Assembly: GCA_965221405.1 (NCBI GenBank)
Contig: CBDCSE010000002.1
Location: 1,302,001 to 1,366,000 of the forward strand
From: JAPOUP01 sp965221405
GTDB taxonomy: Bacteria; Pseudomonadota; Alphaproteobacteria; Rhodobacterales; Rhodobacteraceae
Direction of reading: 5' to 3'
DNA: 64,000 nt
The position numbers and the translations under genes were made by a program. The notes beneath the pieces were generated by a model. It was not told the DNA's origin. It was given only the letters and a program-made list of their open reading frames with translations, and ran no database searches. Below are positions 53,690 to 61,961 of the stretch, one piece after another. Within the stretch, counting starts at the first letter, position 1. Every line of letters begins with the position of its first letter.

Positions 53690-54925
53690 AAGGCTTATCC
53701 CTTTGACTACGGCACCGCAAGATATTGTGCCGGCGGCCGGTCGCCGGATCTGCGGCGGAATCCGCGTGGCGGCGCCGCGCGGCGGCCCGGAAGGTGGGGA
53801 TTCGGGTGGTGCGCGGGTGCGCCCGCCGGTGCCGTGGCGGAATCCGGGCGCGGGATCCGGTCGGATCAGGCGTGTCCGTCGATGAGGTCGCGGCAGGTGG
53901 CGGGCGGCAGCCCCAGCCCGATGCCGGGGAGGCTGCCGGGGGACGTCCGCCGGTGGCGGCGGCGGTTCCAGCGGAACACGGACCCGTCGAGGTAGCGCTG
54001 GAAATGCCTGCTCCGCAGGCCGTGGTACACGCCCATGGCCCAGCGCCTGGGGCTGGAGAAGACCCGGTGGACCCAGGTCAGGACCCCGTGGGCCCCGCGG
54101 CCGCCGACCACCCTTTCCTCCCGCGGGTTCTCCGGCAGGCCGCTGTACCCGAGCCAGCCGTCGGTGACGACCCGCGCCCCGGGCGCGACCGCTTCCGACA
54201 CGAACCCGTGCAGCGCCCCGGATCCATAGTCCCCGATGGCCTCCAGCCGGATGCGGCGCGGCGCCCCGTCCTCCGACAGCTCCACGGCCCCGGCCAGGAG
54301 GATCCTGCCGCCGGCGCCGCGGCCCCTGCCGGCCACGCCCTTCGCCCCGTCCGTTTCCGCGCCGTCACCGGCCTCCGCGCCGCCGCCGTCGCGGCAGGGC
54401 ACGGATGTCCCGTCCACCTCCGCGGTCCCCTGAAGGAGGCTCCGGTCGGGGTCGGCCATGGCCCGGCGAAGCCTGTGCGGCAGCGGCCAGGCGCTCCTGT
54501 GGCTGCCGATGCCAAGCTGCGCCTGGAGCTGGAGCGCGGAGATGCCGTTGGAATGCGTGGCCAGGAGATGCGCGGCGAGGACCCGGGTCCTGGGCGGCAG
54601 GTGGCTGCGGCGCGTCACCGTGCCCGCCGTCACCGGGGCCTGGCGTCCGCACCCCGCGCACCCGGGAGGCGGCGCCCGCCCTCGGCTCCCGGCCTTTCGC
54701 GCAGCCGCAGGCCGGGCACGCGAAGCCACCGCCCCAGCGAAGCTCCGCAAGGTGCCTGGCGCAGGCGCCGTCGTCCGGGAAGCGCTCCCCGGACCCCTGG
54801 CGGGACATGGGCCGGTCGTGTCTGCATCGCGATGCCATGAGGGGAACATAAGGCGAACGAAACGAATCGTCAACCCCCGTCGGACACAAAATGTGGACAT
54901 GCCTTGGTCAAGGGGATAAGCCTTC
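53690..54925 (-). mobile_element. IS1595-family insertion sequence (1236 bp) in the TrlF-like gene
   Basis: Inverted ends AAGGCTTATCCC(T/C)TTGAC are flanked by the 8-bp direct repeat CAAGGACA (53682-53689 and 54926-54933), the target-duplication length of the IS1595 family. The single transposase gene on the minus strand is frameshifted. The sequence is much more GC-rich than the gene it interrupts. Confidence 0.9.
53866..54808 (-). pseudogene. IS1595-family transposase, frameshifted
   Basis: The N-terminus MSRQGSGERFPDDGACARHL and ELRWGGGFACPACGCAKG contains the zinc-finger CxxC pair of IS1595 transposases. A frameshift in the second half of the finger moves the frame to AHLLATHSNGISALQLQAQL, GTAEVDGTSVPC (first catalytic Asp region; the family usually has a VDE/VDET motif), VVTDGWLGYSGLPE (second Asp) and FQRYLDGSVFRWNRRRH (C-terminal region). 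The frames differ, so the transposase is inactive unless programmed frameshifting rescues it. Confidence 0.75.
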
Positions 54926-55105
54926 AAGGACATTCTGTTCGGCCACCAGTGCATCGAATGCCCGACCGTAAGCTTCTTCGCGATCCGCTTGCAGCTTGCG
55001 AATCCGCTTCTTTGCCCCTTGCTGTCTTTTATCTTCTGCTTGAGGGTCTCCAGTCCCTCGGCGGGGTCGCGGCAGGAACGCCGGTTGCCCGACGCCCCCC
55101 GCACA

Positions 55106-55137
55106 GATCCCCGCGAGCCCGCTAGGGCACGAGGCTC
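55106..55137 (-). ncRNA. Group II intron domain V
   Basis: Minus-strand GAGCCTCGTGCCC-TAGC-GGGCTCGCGGGGATC folds as a 32-base hairpin with a TAGC tetraloop, the AGC catalytic triad at its base and an internal two-base bulge, as in canonical domain V. It begins one base past the stop of the RT gene. This is the catalytic heart of the ribozyme and appears intact. Confidence 0.8.
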
Positions 55138-56622
55138 CTACCTCGGGTGACTGACGGCAAAGCGCGTGCCCGGCCATGGGTGAGGAATCCGGATCCGAGG
55201 CCAGGAGACCCTGGCCAGGGCATCGATCCCGCTCCATTTGAAGCGGTCCCTCTGCGATCTTCGTCGCAGGACGCGCAGCCAGAGTCGCCTGACGCGCCGC
55301 ACGAAGCTGCGGAGGGACGGGTGGCCGGTCGGCACCGCGTAGCAGCGCAGCCATCCGCCCACAACCCGGCCAAGCCATTTGGCGACGTCACGCGCGCTGT
55401 CGCGCATCCGTCGGCGCGGTTCGGCCCTGATGCGCTTCAGGGTGCGGCTGGCCCGCTTCCCGATCGGCTTGCGCCCCAGTCCGAAACGTCCCTTCCGCGT
55501 GGTCCGGCAGTAATGCGTGAACCCGAGGAGGTCGAAGGTCTCGGGACGCCGCTCTCCCCGCGCCCGGCGGTTCGCCATCGCGAACCTGCCGAACCCGATG
55601 AGGCGGGTCCTGTCCGGGTGCGGGTCGAGCGAAAATTCGGCCAGCCTGTCCTTCAGGTCGCACAGGAACCGTTCCGCGTCCCGCTTGTGCTGGAACCCGA
55701 CCGCGAAGTCATCGGCGTGGCGCGCGATGACCGTCTCGCCACGGGCGATCCGGGAGCGCCATTTCCTCCGGAACCAGGGGTCAGGGACGAAGTGCAGGTA
55801 CACGTTCGCCAGGATCGGCGGGACACCTGAACCCTGCGGGGTTCCCCGCAGGCTGTCCCGCCATTCCCCGTCTTCCATGACGCCGGCGCCAGGCCATTTG
55901 GAGATCAGGCGGGTGACCCGCCGGTCCCCGATCCGGTGCTCCACGAACTTCATGGGCCATCCCCGGTCCAGCCGGTCGGGGAAGGCCCGGATGTCCGCGT
56001 CGACGAGCCGGTTGACCTTGCGCCGCGCTATCCCGTACGCCAGTGCGTCGGGTGCGCCATGCGCACCGCGACCGGGCCGGAACCCGTGGCTGAACCCGGG
56101 GAACTCCGGCTCGAATACCGGCGCAGGGATGGTCTCCGCCACCGCCGTCCGGACGATCCTGTCCTCCAGCGCGGCGATGCCAGGCGGTCGTGTTCCCCCG
56201 TCCGGCTTCGGCATCTCCACCCGCCGGGACGGAAGCGCCCGGTACGCCCCGCTGTGAACACGGTCGTGCAGGTCGGGCAGCCGCCCTTCCAGCCCGTCTC
56301 CGTATTCCTCCCACGTCACCCCGTCCACGCCCGCCGCCGCGTCCTGCCCCAGCGTGAGGCAGGACGCCTCGAGCGTGTCCGTCGTGATATGGTGCAGAAG
56401 CGCGGTGAGCCTCTCCTTCGGATTCCCCGTGGCCGCTTGCCGTACCCGCCCGGCCGCCTGTGACATGCGCGCCCGGCCCTGTGTCCGGTGCATGCCTTGG
56501 CCTCGCGGGTTCCCCTTGGTTCCGGCCCTTCCCTCCACCGGCTCCGCGGGAGCGGGCGCTCCCTTGTTCGCCGACTTCACCGGCACTGCGGCCGGATCCG
56601 ACTGCTTCAGTCCGTTCATCAT
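55138..56622 (-). CDS. ltrA: Group II intron reverse transcriptase/maturase
   Basis: A 494-residue intron-encoded protein. RT blocks are GVDGVTWEEYGDGL, PSRRVEMPKPDGGTRPPGIAAL, FSHGFRPGRGAHGAPDAL, NRLVDADIRAFPDRLDRGW, LRGTPQGSGVPPILANVYLH and RHADDFAVGF. The C-terminus is a maturase-like region with AKWLGRVVGGWLRCYAVP and a basic end. The catalytic box is HADD instead of the usual YADD, and FFD near the first Asp reads FPD, which may weaken polymerase activity. I place the start at ATG 56622, downstream of AAAGGAGA; the frame is open further but is not conserved. No HNH endonuclease domain is seen. Confidence 0.85.
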   Translation of the reverse strand: MMNGLKQSDPAAVPVKSANKGAPAPAEPVEGRAGTKGNPRGQGMHRTQGRARMSQAAGRVRQAATGNPKERLTALLHHITTDTLEASCLTLGQDAAAGVDGVTWEEYGDGLEGRLPDLHDRVHSGAYRALPSRRVEMPKPDGGTRPPGIAALEDRIVRTAVAETIPAPVFEPEFPGFSHGFRPGRGAHGAPDALAYGIARRKVNRLVDADIRAFPDRLDRGWPMKFVEHRIGDRRVTRLISKWPGAGVMEDGEWRDSLRGTPQGSGVPPILANVYLHFVPDPWFRRKWRSRIARGETVIARHADDFAVGFQHKRDAERFLCDLKDRLAEFSLDPHPDRTRLIGFGRFAMANRRARGERRPETFDLLGFTHYCRTTRKGRFGLGRKPIGKRASRTLKRIRAEPRRRMRDSARDVAKWLGRVVGGWLRCYAVPTGHPSLRSFVRRVRRLWLRVLRRRSQRDRFKWSGIDALARVSWPRIRIPHPWPGTRFAVSHPR

Positions 56623-56977
56623 CGTTTCGGAACATCTCCTTTCTTCCGCGGCCCCGGCACGACCGCCGGGGCGGGCTGAAGCCCTCCCAGGTCCCGACGC
56701 GGGGCGTACGTGCGTCCCTGGACCCTTCGACGCCGCGGAGCCCGGCGGTCCCTCACCCTTGCGGTCCCGCAGGTGTTGCCTTCGGCTGCTGCAAAAGCCC
56801 CGGCGCTCCGGATCATAATCCCTTTCGGCGCTCAGTCCTCCCGGCCACACGCGCCGCTGCCGACGCTTCGCATGCACCCTCACGGGCACGTGCGCACGGC
56901 TCGCGGTGAAAGTGGTGGTTAGCCTTTCCTTTCCGCCGGACTTTCACCGACTGCCCCTGCGCCAGTTTGCCTGGCGC

Positions 56978-58323
56978 TCTGTAGCCCATATTTTTGACAT
57001 CCGCGTTTTCCGCCTGCACTTTCCGGCGGGTGCGCGTCGGACCAGGGCCGGAAGAACCGGCCGGTGGCGCGCCTTGAGGCGGATGCGGGAGTGCGTGTCA
57101 TGACGGAGCGCGAAGGGAGCCGGGTGCACCGCCATCCGGACGCGGTGGCGTATCTGGAAAGCCTGACGGAAGGCGAGGCGGCCGTTCATCCGCCGGTGGT
57201 CCGCGAACACGGGGACGGGTTCACCCGGTACTGGCTGGAGGGCGGCGAGGTGCGGAGCCGCAACGCCTCGCTCGGCGGCGGCGCGGCCGCCCTGAAGCTT
57301 CTGCTGGAGCGGCTGGACGCGACGCTGCCGGCGCCGGAGTGCGCGGCCTGCGGCAGGCCGACGGCCCGGCATTCGTCGGCGTCGAAGTCCTTGCCTCGAG
57401 CCGGCTCGGCCGGGCCGGGGTGGAGCGGTCGCACTTCCGCGGCCGGTCGTGCGGCAAGGGGTGCCTGCCGCTGGACCTGACGCTGGGGCTGGAGGGCGGG
57501 ACGGTGACGCCGGGGATGGCGGGCGTCATCGCCGGGACGGTGCCGCCCGGAGCTCCGGGGCGGCGGGCCGGCACGTCGACAGCCTCGCCGGGGTGGACGC
57601 GTCGCCGGGCCCGCTGCAGCGCCGGGCGCTGAGGCCCGGCGAGGCGGCGGCCCGCTCCGGGCGCGGGGGCCGTCGACGCCAGGCCGCTGGAACCGCGCAT
57701 GTATCTCTCCGTCAACGGCACCCCGGAGACCAGGGAAGCCAGGCTCGCGGTGGTCTACACCGCCGAGGGGCGGGATCCCGGGACCTGCGCGGCGGGTCGT
57801 TCTCCTGTCTCATCGACAGCGCGGCGGCGCCGGAGGCCGGGAGGCCCGGCTTCGGGGGCCGCAGGGTCACCTTCGTGCCCGGCCTCCTGCACTGCCTGGA
57901 ACGCGCCTCCGACGCGGTGAAGGCGATCCTGCCGGCGGGGGCGGAGCGGGACCGGCGGTTCGCGGAGGTCAGGGCGGACGTCAGGGCGGGCCGGGCCGCC
58001 AGGGTTGTCCGGGAGCCCGCACCGTCCAGGAACCGGCACGGGGACGTGGAGGCCCGCTGCCGCCATTTCGGGAGGAACCCCGGCCGGATGCGGTACGACG
58101 GGTTCCGGCAGCGGGGCGTCCAGGCCGGGAGCGGCGTCTTGGAGGGCGGATGCCGGCAGTTCGGGCCGCGGCCCAAGCGCTCCGGCGCCCGCTGGCCGGA
58201 GAGGGGCGCCAACGCCATGCTGGCGCTGAAGGGCTGCGCCATGAACCTCCGGCTGCCCGACCTGCTCGAATGGCGGGCGAATCAGGCCATCGCCGCATGA
58301 TGTCAAAAAGTTGGGCTACACCC
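56978..58323 (+). mobile_element. ISKra4-family element 2 (decayed, about 1.35 kb)
   Basis: The left end CTGTAGCCCATATTTTTGAC and the right end (inverse of GGGTGTAGCCCAACTTTTTG) resemble those of element 1 at 48793-50188. The left end touches the 5' boundary of the group II intron. The transposase inside is on the plus strand. No clear target duplication is visible. Confidence 0.75.
57101..58300 (+). pseudogene. ISKra4-type transposase, frameshifted
   Basis: Pieces in three plus-strand frames: MTEREGSRVHRHPDAVAYLE, RYWLEGGEVRSRNASLGGGA, LDLTLGLEGGTVTPGMAGVI, EPRMYLSVNGTP (the DG-type motif mutated to NG), HCLERASDAVKAILPAGAER and GSGVLEGGCRQFGPRPKRSG. The close is ANAMLALKGCAMNLRLPDLL and EWRANQAIAA. 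The order fits an ISKra4 transposase, but frame changes occur near 57350 and 57700. Element 1 carries a diverged copy. Confidence 0.75.
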
Positions 58324-58562
58324 GGGTGAGCCATCGGGTATATGGATTTCCATTGAAAGACCGGCGGACACCTGATAGTGTCATGCCACATTCACGCCGT
58401 CGGAAACGACAACCCTTCAATCGGGCATCGGGTGGCGAAAGCTCACGGCATCGCCATAAACCTGTCCATGCGGTCGGCAATGGGAAAACCGTCGGCGCGG
58501 GAACGGAGCCCTCCCGCCCCACCAAAGACCATGACGCGTTTGGGCAATACGGATCGCGCACA
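58324..58562. other. Upstream region of the interrupted two-gene module
   Basis: About 240 bases before the gene at 58563, presumably its promoter area. A minus-strand frame crosses it but is antisense to the recognised plus-strand gene and is not annotated. Confidence 0.35.
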
Positions 58563-58999
58563 ATGATTGCCACGGCTTTCCAGTCCCCAATTCAGGATCC
58601 GGGCCGAATTTGCCCGAGCCCTGACCATCAAACCGCTTTCAGGCGATTCCAGCGCCTGGTCCGGCAGCTCGCCCGTCCGGAATCTCGAAGAAGGTTCGTA
58701 TTCGCCGATATCCATGACCTGCTGGTGAAACTCGGCCAGCAGGAATTCAGCGGTGCCGTCAAGCACGGACCCGACGTGGCCCTGTCACCTTTCAGGGCCA
58801 ACTACCTTTGCGGCATGGTGGAATACGCCGCGGGCCTGAAAGGCGTGCGTCCGCCATCCTGGACGGCGCACGTGGCTCCATTGAGGAACCCATGGTTCGG
58901 CACGGATTTGGAAAGGGAATTATGTAGCATAATCCGCAGAGGCCCCTTGCAATCCCGTGGCGGTAACATATATTAATCCGCAAGACACGGGGAAACGAC

Positions 59000-59929
59000 A
59001 TGGCCAAGACGGAAAAAAGCGCGGAAACCATCAGCAAGATCCAGTTGCTGCGCATGTTCCCGGACGATGAATCCTGCATCAAATGGCTGGAACAGGTGCG
59101 CTGGAACGGCGATCCGGTCTGCGGCCACTGCGGATGCGGCGGCAAGGTCAGCCAGGCGCCGAGCAAGCCGCATACCTATTGGTGCGGAGACTGTCGCAGG
59201 CATTTCAACGTACAGACCAACACGATCCTTCACGGTACCCGGACTTCCCTTCAGAACTGGATGCTCGCCATATACAACGTCATGACGGCGCGGAAGGGCA
59301 TCAGCGCGATGCAGCTGCACGTTGAAACCGGCGTCCAGTACCGCACAGCATGGTATATGCTGCATCGCATACGGGAGGCCTGCCAATCGGGAGAATTCAA
59401 GCTGGATGGCGTTGTTGAAATGGACGAATGCTTTGTCGGGGGCAAGGAATCCAACAAGCACAAGTCAAAGAAACTCAGGGCCGGACGGGGTACCGTCGGC
59501 AAGGTTCCGGTCATGGGAGTGAGGCAGCGCAACGGCCGTACCGTCGCCAAACCCGTCGAAAACGCCAATATGCAGACCGCAACGGGAATGGCCGAGGAAC
59601 GGATTCAGCGGGGAACAACGGTCTACACGGACGAATCGTCAATCTACAAAGATCTGCCGTTCGCCCATGACAGCGTGAACCACAGCGCGGGCGAGTATGT
59701 CCGGGATGACGTGCACACGAACGGCATGGAAAGCGTCTGGGCGGTCTTCAAGCGGTCCCTCTACGGTACCTGGCACCACGTCTCGCCCAAGCACCTTCAC
59801 CGTTACGTTGACGAGGCGTCCATGCGCCTGAACGAGGGTAACGTCGAACGTGACACTATCGACAGAATGGAATCGCTGGCCCGAAAGATGGAAGGCAGGC
59901 GGATCAGGTACGCGGAGCTGGTGGCATGA
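59000..59929 (+). CDS. IS1595-family transposase
   Basis: A 309-residue transposase. The zinc finger at about residues 45-75 is CGHCGCGGKV...YWCGDCRRHF. The catalytic domain follows: GVVEMDECFVGGKE (Asp-Glu), TTVYTDESSIYKDL (Asp), HTNGMESVWAVFKRSLYGTWH (Asn/Glu) and KHLHRYVDEASMRLNEG. This is the ISXO2-like DDE/DDN fold of IS1595. The frame is intact, and the start at 59000 is preceded by GGGGAAACGAC. Its TGA overlaps the next start (ATGA at 59926), so cargo expression is coupled to transposase translation. Confidence 0.95.
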   Translation: MAKTEKSAETISKIQLLRMFPDDESCIKWLEQVRWNGDPVCGHCGCGGKVSQAPSKPHTYWCGDCRRHFNVQTNTILHGTRTSLQNWMLAIYNVMTARKGISAMQLHVETGVQYRTAWYMLHRIREACQSGEFKLDGVVEMDECFVGGKESNKHKSKKLRAGRGTVGKVPVMGVRQRNGRTVAKPVENANMQTATGMAEERIQRGTTVYTDESSIYKDLPFAHDSVNHSAGEYVRDDVHTNGMESVWAVFKRSLYGTWHHVSPKHLHRYVDEASMRLNEGNVERDTIDRMESLARKMEGRRIRYAELVA

Positions 59930-60228
59930 CAGAAGACGAGAAGACCCAGATCAAGAAAGACAAGCTTTGGGAAATTCATCTGTGCGAACGGGAAATCGCC
60001 TGTCTGGAAAGCAAGGCCAAAGATTCAATAGAGGCCATGCAGACAATACTGAATGTCTGGAATAACGGTTCGCTTGGATCCGATAACGGACACCTTTTGC
60101 GGCGGATAAAAGACAGTCCGTCAGATCGACTTAGAAGCCCCGATCATGACTTTGCCAAAACGATTGAAAGTCTGGAACAGGCCAGAAAAAGACTGATGGA
60201 TTCACAGAAATCCTTTGATCGCATGTAG
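59926..60228 (+). CDS. Small helical protein of the RM transposon
   Basis: A 100-residue charged, helical protein: MTEDEKTQIKKDKLWEIHLC, EREIACLESKAKDSIEAMQT, ILNVWNNGSLGSDNGHLLRR and AKTIESLEQARKRLMDSQKS. Heptad-like spacing of Leu/Ile in the first and last thirds suggests coiled coils. No known domain. It begins within the transposase stop codon (ATGA) and ends 2 bases before the methyltransferase start. It could be a controller or specificity helper, or bridge transposase and cargo; this is inference from position. Confidence 0.8.
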   Translation: MTEDEKTQIKKDKLWEIHLCEREIACLESKAKDSIEAMQTILNVWNNGSLGSDNGHLLRRIKDSPSDRLRSPDHDFAKTIESLEQARKRLMDSQKSFDRM

Positions 60229-60230
60229 CG

Positions 60231-61181
60231 ATGGCTAAACCGAACTGGTCAAACCAAAGTAGCCTAGACGCGGCATTGGATGCTGTCCTTACGCCTGAAC
60301 TAAGATCGATATCCTCCGCAAACCTGAAAACGACAATCCCCAAGTTGGCGAAATGCCGCGCCAATTCAGCGAACATCCAGAATGTCGTGAAGAAGGTAGA
60401 GACCTACCATGACATTATTCTGGGAGACGCGCGAACAGCCAAACTTGACCCTGAATCCGTTCAACTTGTCGTCACGTCTCCGCCTTATTGGACACTGAAG
60501 GAATACCCGGAGCGTATGGGCCAGATCGGCCGGCTTGGCGAATACGAGATGTTTATTGGAAGCCTTAAAGAGGTATGGCGAAACTGTTTTGACGCGCTTG
60601 TTCCAGGCGGACGTTTGATCTGCGTGGTCGGAGACGTGTGTTTGTCCCGCCGTCAGAACAACGGGAGGCACACTGTCATACCCTTGCACGCGTCGATCCA
60701 AAACAATTGCACGGAAATCGGCTTTGACAACCTCGCGCCAATCATCTGGCACAAGATCAGCAACGTCAAAACGGAATCTTCGGCGAACGGAGCGTACCTT
60801 GGCAAGCCGTACGAACCCAACGGTGTCGTCAAGAACGACATTGAATTCATTTTGATGCTCCGAAAGCCAGGAGGCTATCGCAAGCCAAGTCCAGCGGCAC
60901 GGTTACTGAGCGTGATTCCCGCCGAGGATCACGGAAAATGGTTTCGCCAGGTCTGGAACGACATTTCCGGCGCGTCAACCCGGCTTCATCCCGCTCCGTT
61001 TCCCGTCATTCTGGCGGAACGTCTCATCCGCATGTTCAGTTTTGTCGGCGACACTGTCCTTGATCCGTTCACGGGTACGGCCTCAACGCAGATCGCGGCC
61101 CGAAACGTGGGCAGGAACAGCCTTGGAATCGAAGTTGAGCCAACATATCGCGACATTGCACTCAAGCGGCTTTCGGCATGA
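60231..61181 (+). CDS. DNA methyltransferase, beta-class N4-cytosine type
   Basis: A 316-residue SAM-dependent DNA methyltransferase. The catalytic motif IV LVVTSPPYWTLKEY is at about residues 79-92. LVPGGRLICVVGD follows, and motif I DPFTGTASTQIAARN lies near residue 277, followed by LGIEVEPTYRDIA. The order IV before I is that of beta-class amino-methyltransferases; SPPY with Ser points to N4-cytosine (or N6-adenine) methylation. The recognition site cannot be read from sequence. The stop overlaps the next start (ATGA at 61178), the arrangement expected for a type II RM pair. Confidence 0.92.
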   Translation: MAKPNWSNQSSLDAALDAVLTPELRSISSANLKTTIPKLAKCRANSANIQNVVKKVETYHDIILGDARTAKLDPESVQLVVTSPPYWTLKEYPERMGQIGRLGEYEMFIGSLKEVWRNCFDALVPGGRLICVVGDVCLSRRQNNGRHTVIPLHASIQNNCTEIGFDNLAPIIWHKISNVKTESSANGAYLGKPYEPNGVVKNDIEFILMLRKPGGYRKPSPAARLLSVIPAEDHGKWFRQVWNDISGASTRLHPAPFPVILAERLIRMFSFVGDTVLDPFTGTASTQIAARNVGRNSLGIEVEPTYRDIALKRLSA

Positions 61182-61771
61182 TCACGCTTCAGGACGCGGT
61201 TTCCGACCTGTATCGACTGACGGTTGTTGAAAAACGGCATACGTCCACAAAGCGTTTGGATGTGCTGGCTGACTATTGCGTTCAGGAACTGTCGCTGCGA
61301 GGGCTTGCCGAAGCAGCCAAGGAAGTTAGGATTCCAGGAATAGGGCGTGCTAAAAACTGGGATGTCGCATGGCCGGAGGATGGCAAGGTCAGACTGGGCA
61401 TAAGCCTGAAATCCCTTTTGAGAAACATCGCGGGAACGGTTCCCAATCGCGCAGATGATTTGATGGGGGAAATGGCCAATGTGCAGCTGCTGTCACCTGA
61501 GATCGTGACGGGTTATCTGATGGTCTTTGACGTATCGGCAAGCAATGTGCGAACTGACGGAACGCGTTGGGTGGACTTTTTCCGGTCAACGATCGAACGC
61601 CTTTCAGGCAGAGCCGCCCCAGCATGGGCCGCGGGAATGGTAGAGGCGGCGGCAATCGTTGAAGTCGATTTCTCTGTCGAACCTACAATACTGGATCCAG
61701 GTGACATGCCAGAATTTTTCGACCGATTGGCAAACTGTGTCTTTGAACGCAATCCTGAGCTGGGAGTTTAG
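61178..61771 (+). CDS. Putative type II restriction endonuclease, PD-(D/E)XK-like
   Basis: A 197-residue protein directly coupled to the methyltransferase (ATGA). A plausible nuclease core is KNWDVAWPEDGKVRLGISLK, with Asp 62 and Ser-Leu-Lys 76-78 in the place of (D/E)-x-K. RADDLMGEMANVQLLSPEIV follows, and its Glu 98 may supply the missing acid, then TGYLMVFDVSASN. The arrangement resembles enzymes with S/FK-S followed by an N-N/R-x-x-E helix. I do not recognise a named enzyme; the assignment rests on gene context plus this motif. Confidence 0.7.
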   Translation: MITLQDAVSDLYRLTVVEKRHTSTKRLDVLADYCVQELSLRGLAEAAKEVRIPGIGRAKNWDVAWPEDGKVRLGISLKSLLRNIAGTVPNRADDLMGEMANVQLLSPEIVTGYLMVFDVSASNVRTDGTRWVDFFRSTIERLSGRAAPAWAAGMVEAAAIVEVDFSVEPTILDPGDMPEFFDRLANCVFERNPELGV

Positions 61772-61772
61772 A

Positions 61773-61961
61773 ATGACCAAGAAAAAATGGATCAGAGCAA
61801 CAGACTCGGCACCGAAGGAAATCGAGCGCGATCCGGTGACGGTGGGCGAGTTCACGGCGGCGATGAAGCAGGTTCTGTCGGCGAAACCGAAGACCCGCAG
61901 CGAGAACCGGGAGCCGACGCGGGAGGAACTGAACCGAAAATACAGGATGGTCCGGCGCTAG
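61773..61961 (+). CDS. Small basic protein at the end of the RM transposon
   Basis: A 62-residue protein, MTKKKWIRATDSAPKEIERD, PVTVGEFTAAMKQVLSAKPK and TRSENREPTREELNRKYRMV. It starts one base after the nuclease stop and ends 6 bases before the right terminal repeat, so it is fully inside the element. No domain is recognised; its Lys/Arg content suggests nucleic-acid binding. Similar short frames called DUF-type or antitoxin-like exist next to many mobile genes, but I claim no function. Confidence 0.65.
   Translation: MTKKKWIRATDSAPKEIERDPVTVGEFTAAMKQVLSAKPKTRSENREPTREELNRKYRMVRR

Larger units (their letters stand above)
52895..55064 (-). pseudogene. TrlF-like SMC-type ATPase gene, C-terminal part, broken
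   Basis: Minus-strand pieces give KKRIRKLQADREEAYGRAFD (54934-55064), MTRLATASGTLGKLSFSVARIVDV (53665 down) and, after a frameshift near 53345, DGVDIRKLSPGTRGIVLLLLYLALDD. These lead into PLIIDQPEENLDPKSVFDEL (Walker B) and VIMVTHNANLVINTDADQII (H-loop), typical of the SMC-like ATPase half of TrlF-family proteins. An IS1595 element (53690-54925) splits it; removing that element and one CAAGGACA copy restores EQNVLENLYRPLMTRLATA in frame. A second shift lies at about 55000. The 5' part is missing beyond the group II intron. Confidence 0.8.
55065..56977 (-). mobile_element. Group II intron
   Basis: On the minus strand the 5' region reads GCGCCAGGCAAACTGGCGC and then GTCGGTGAAAGTCCGGC, typical of the domain I start in bacterial group II introns. 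A maturase/RT gene follows, then domain V and a domain VI-like stem (GCGGGGGGCG...CCTGCCGCGAC) ending near 55065. The 5' boundary lies within a few bases of an ISKra4 terminal repeat (56978), which probably removed or abuts the GUGYG start. The 3' side continues directly into the TrlF-like gene. Confidence 0.8.

Noticed and set aside
58443..58766. 108-codon minus-strand frame ending in a plausible-looking protein
   Set aside because: The plus strand here encodes the reconstructed 146-residue protein with conserved C-terminus and exact frame restoration, so the minus frame is treated as a shadow.
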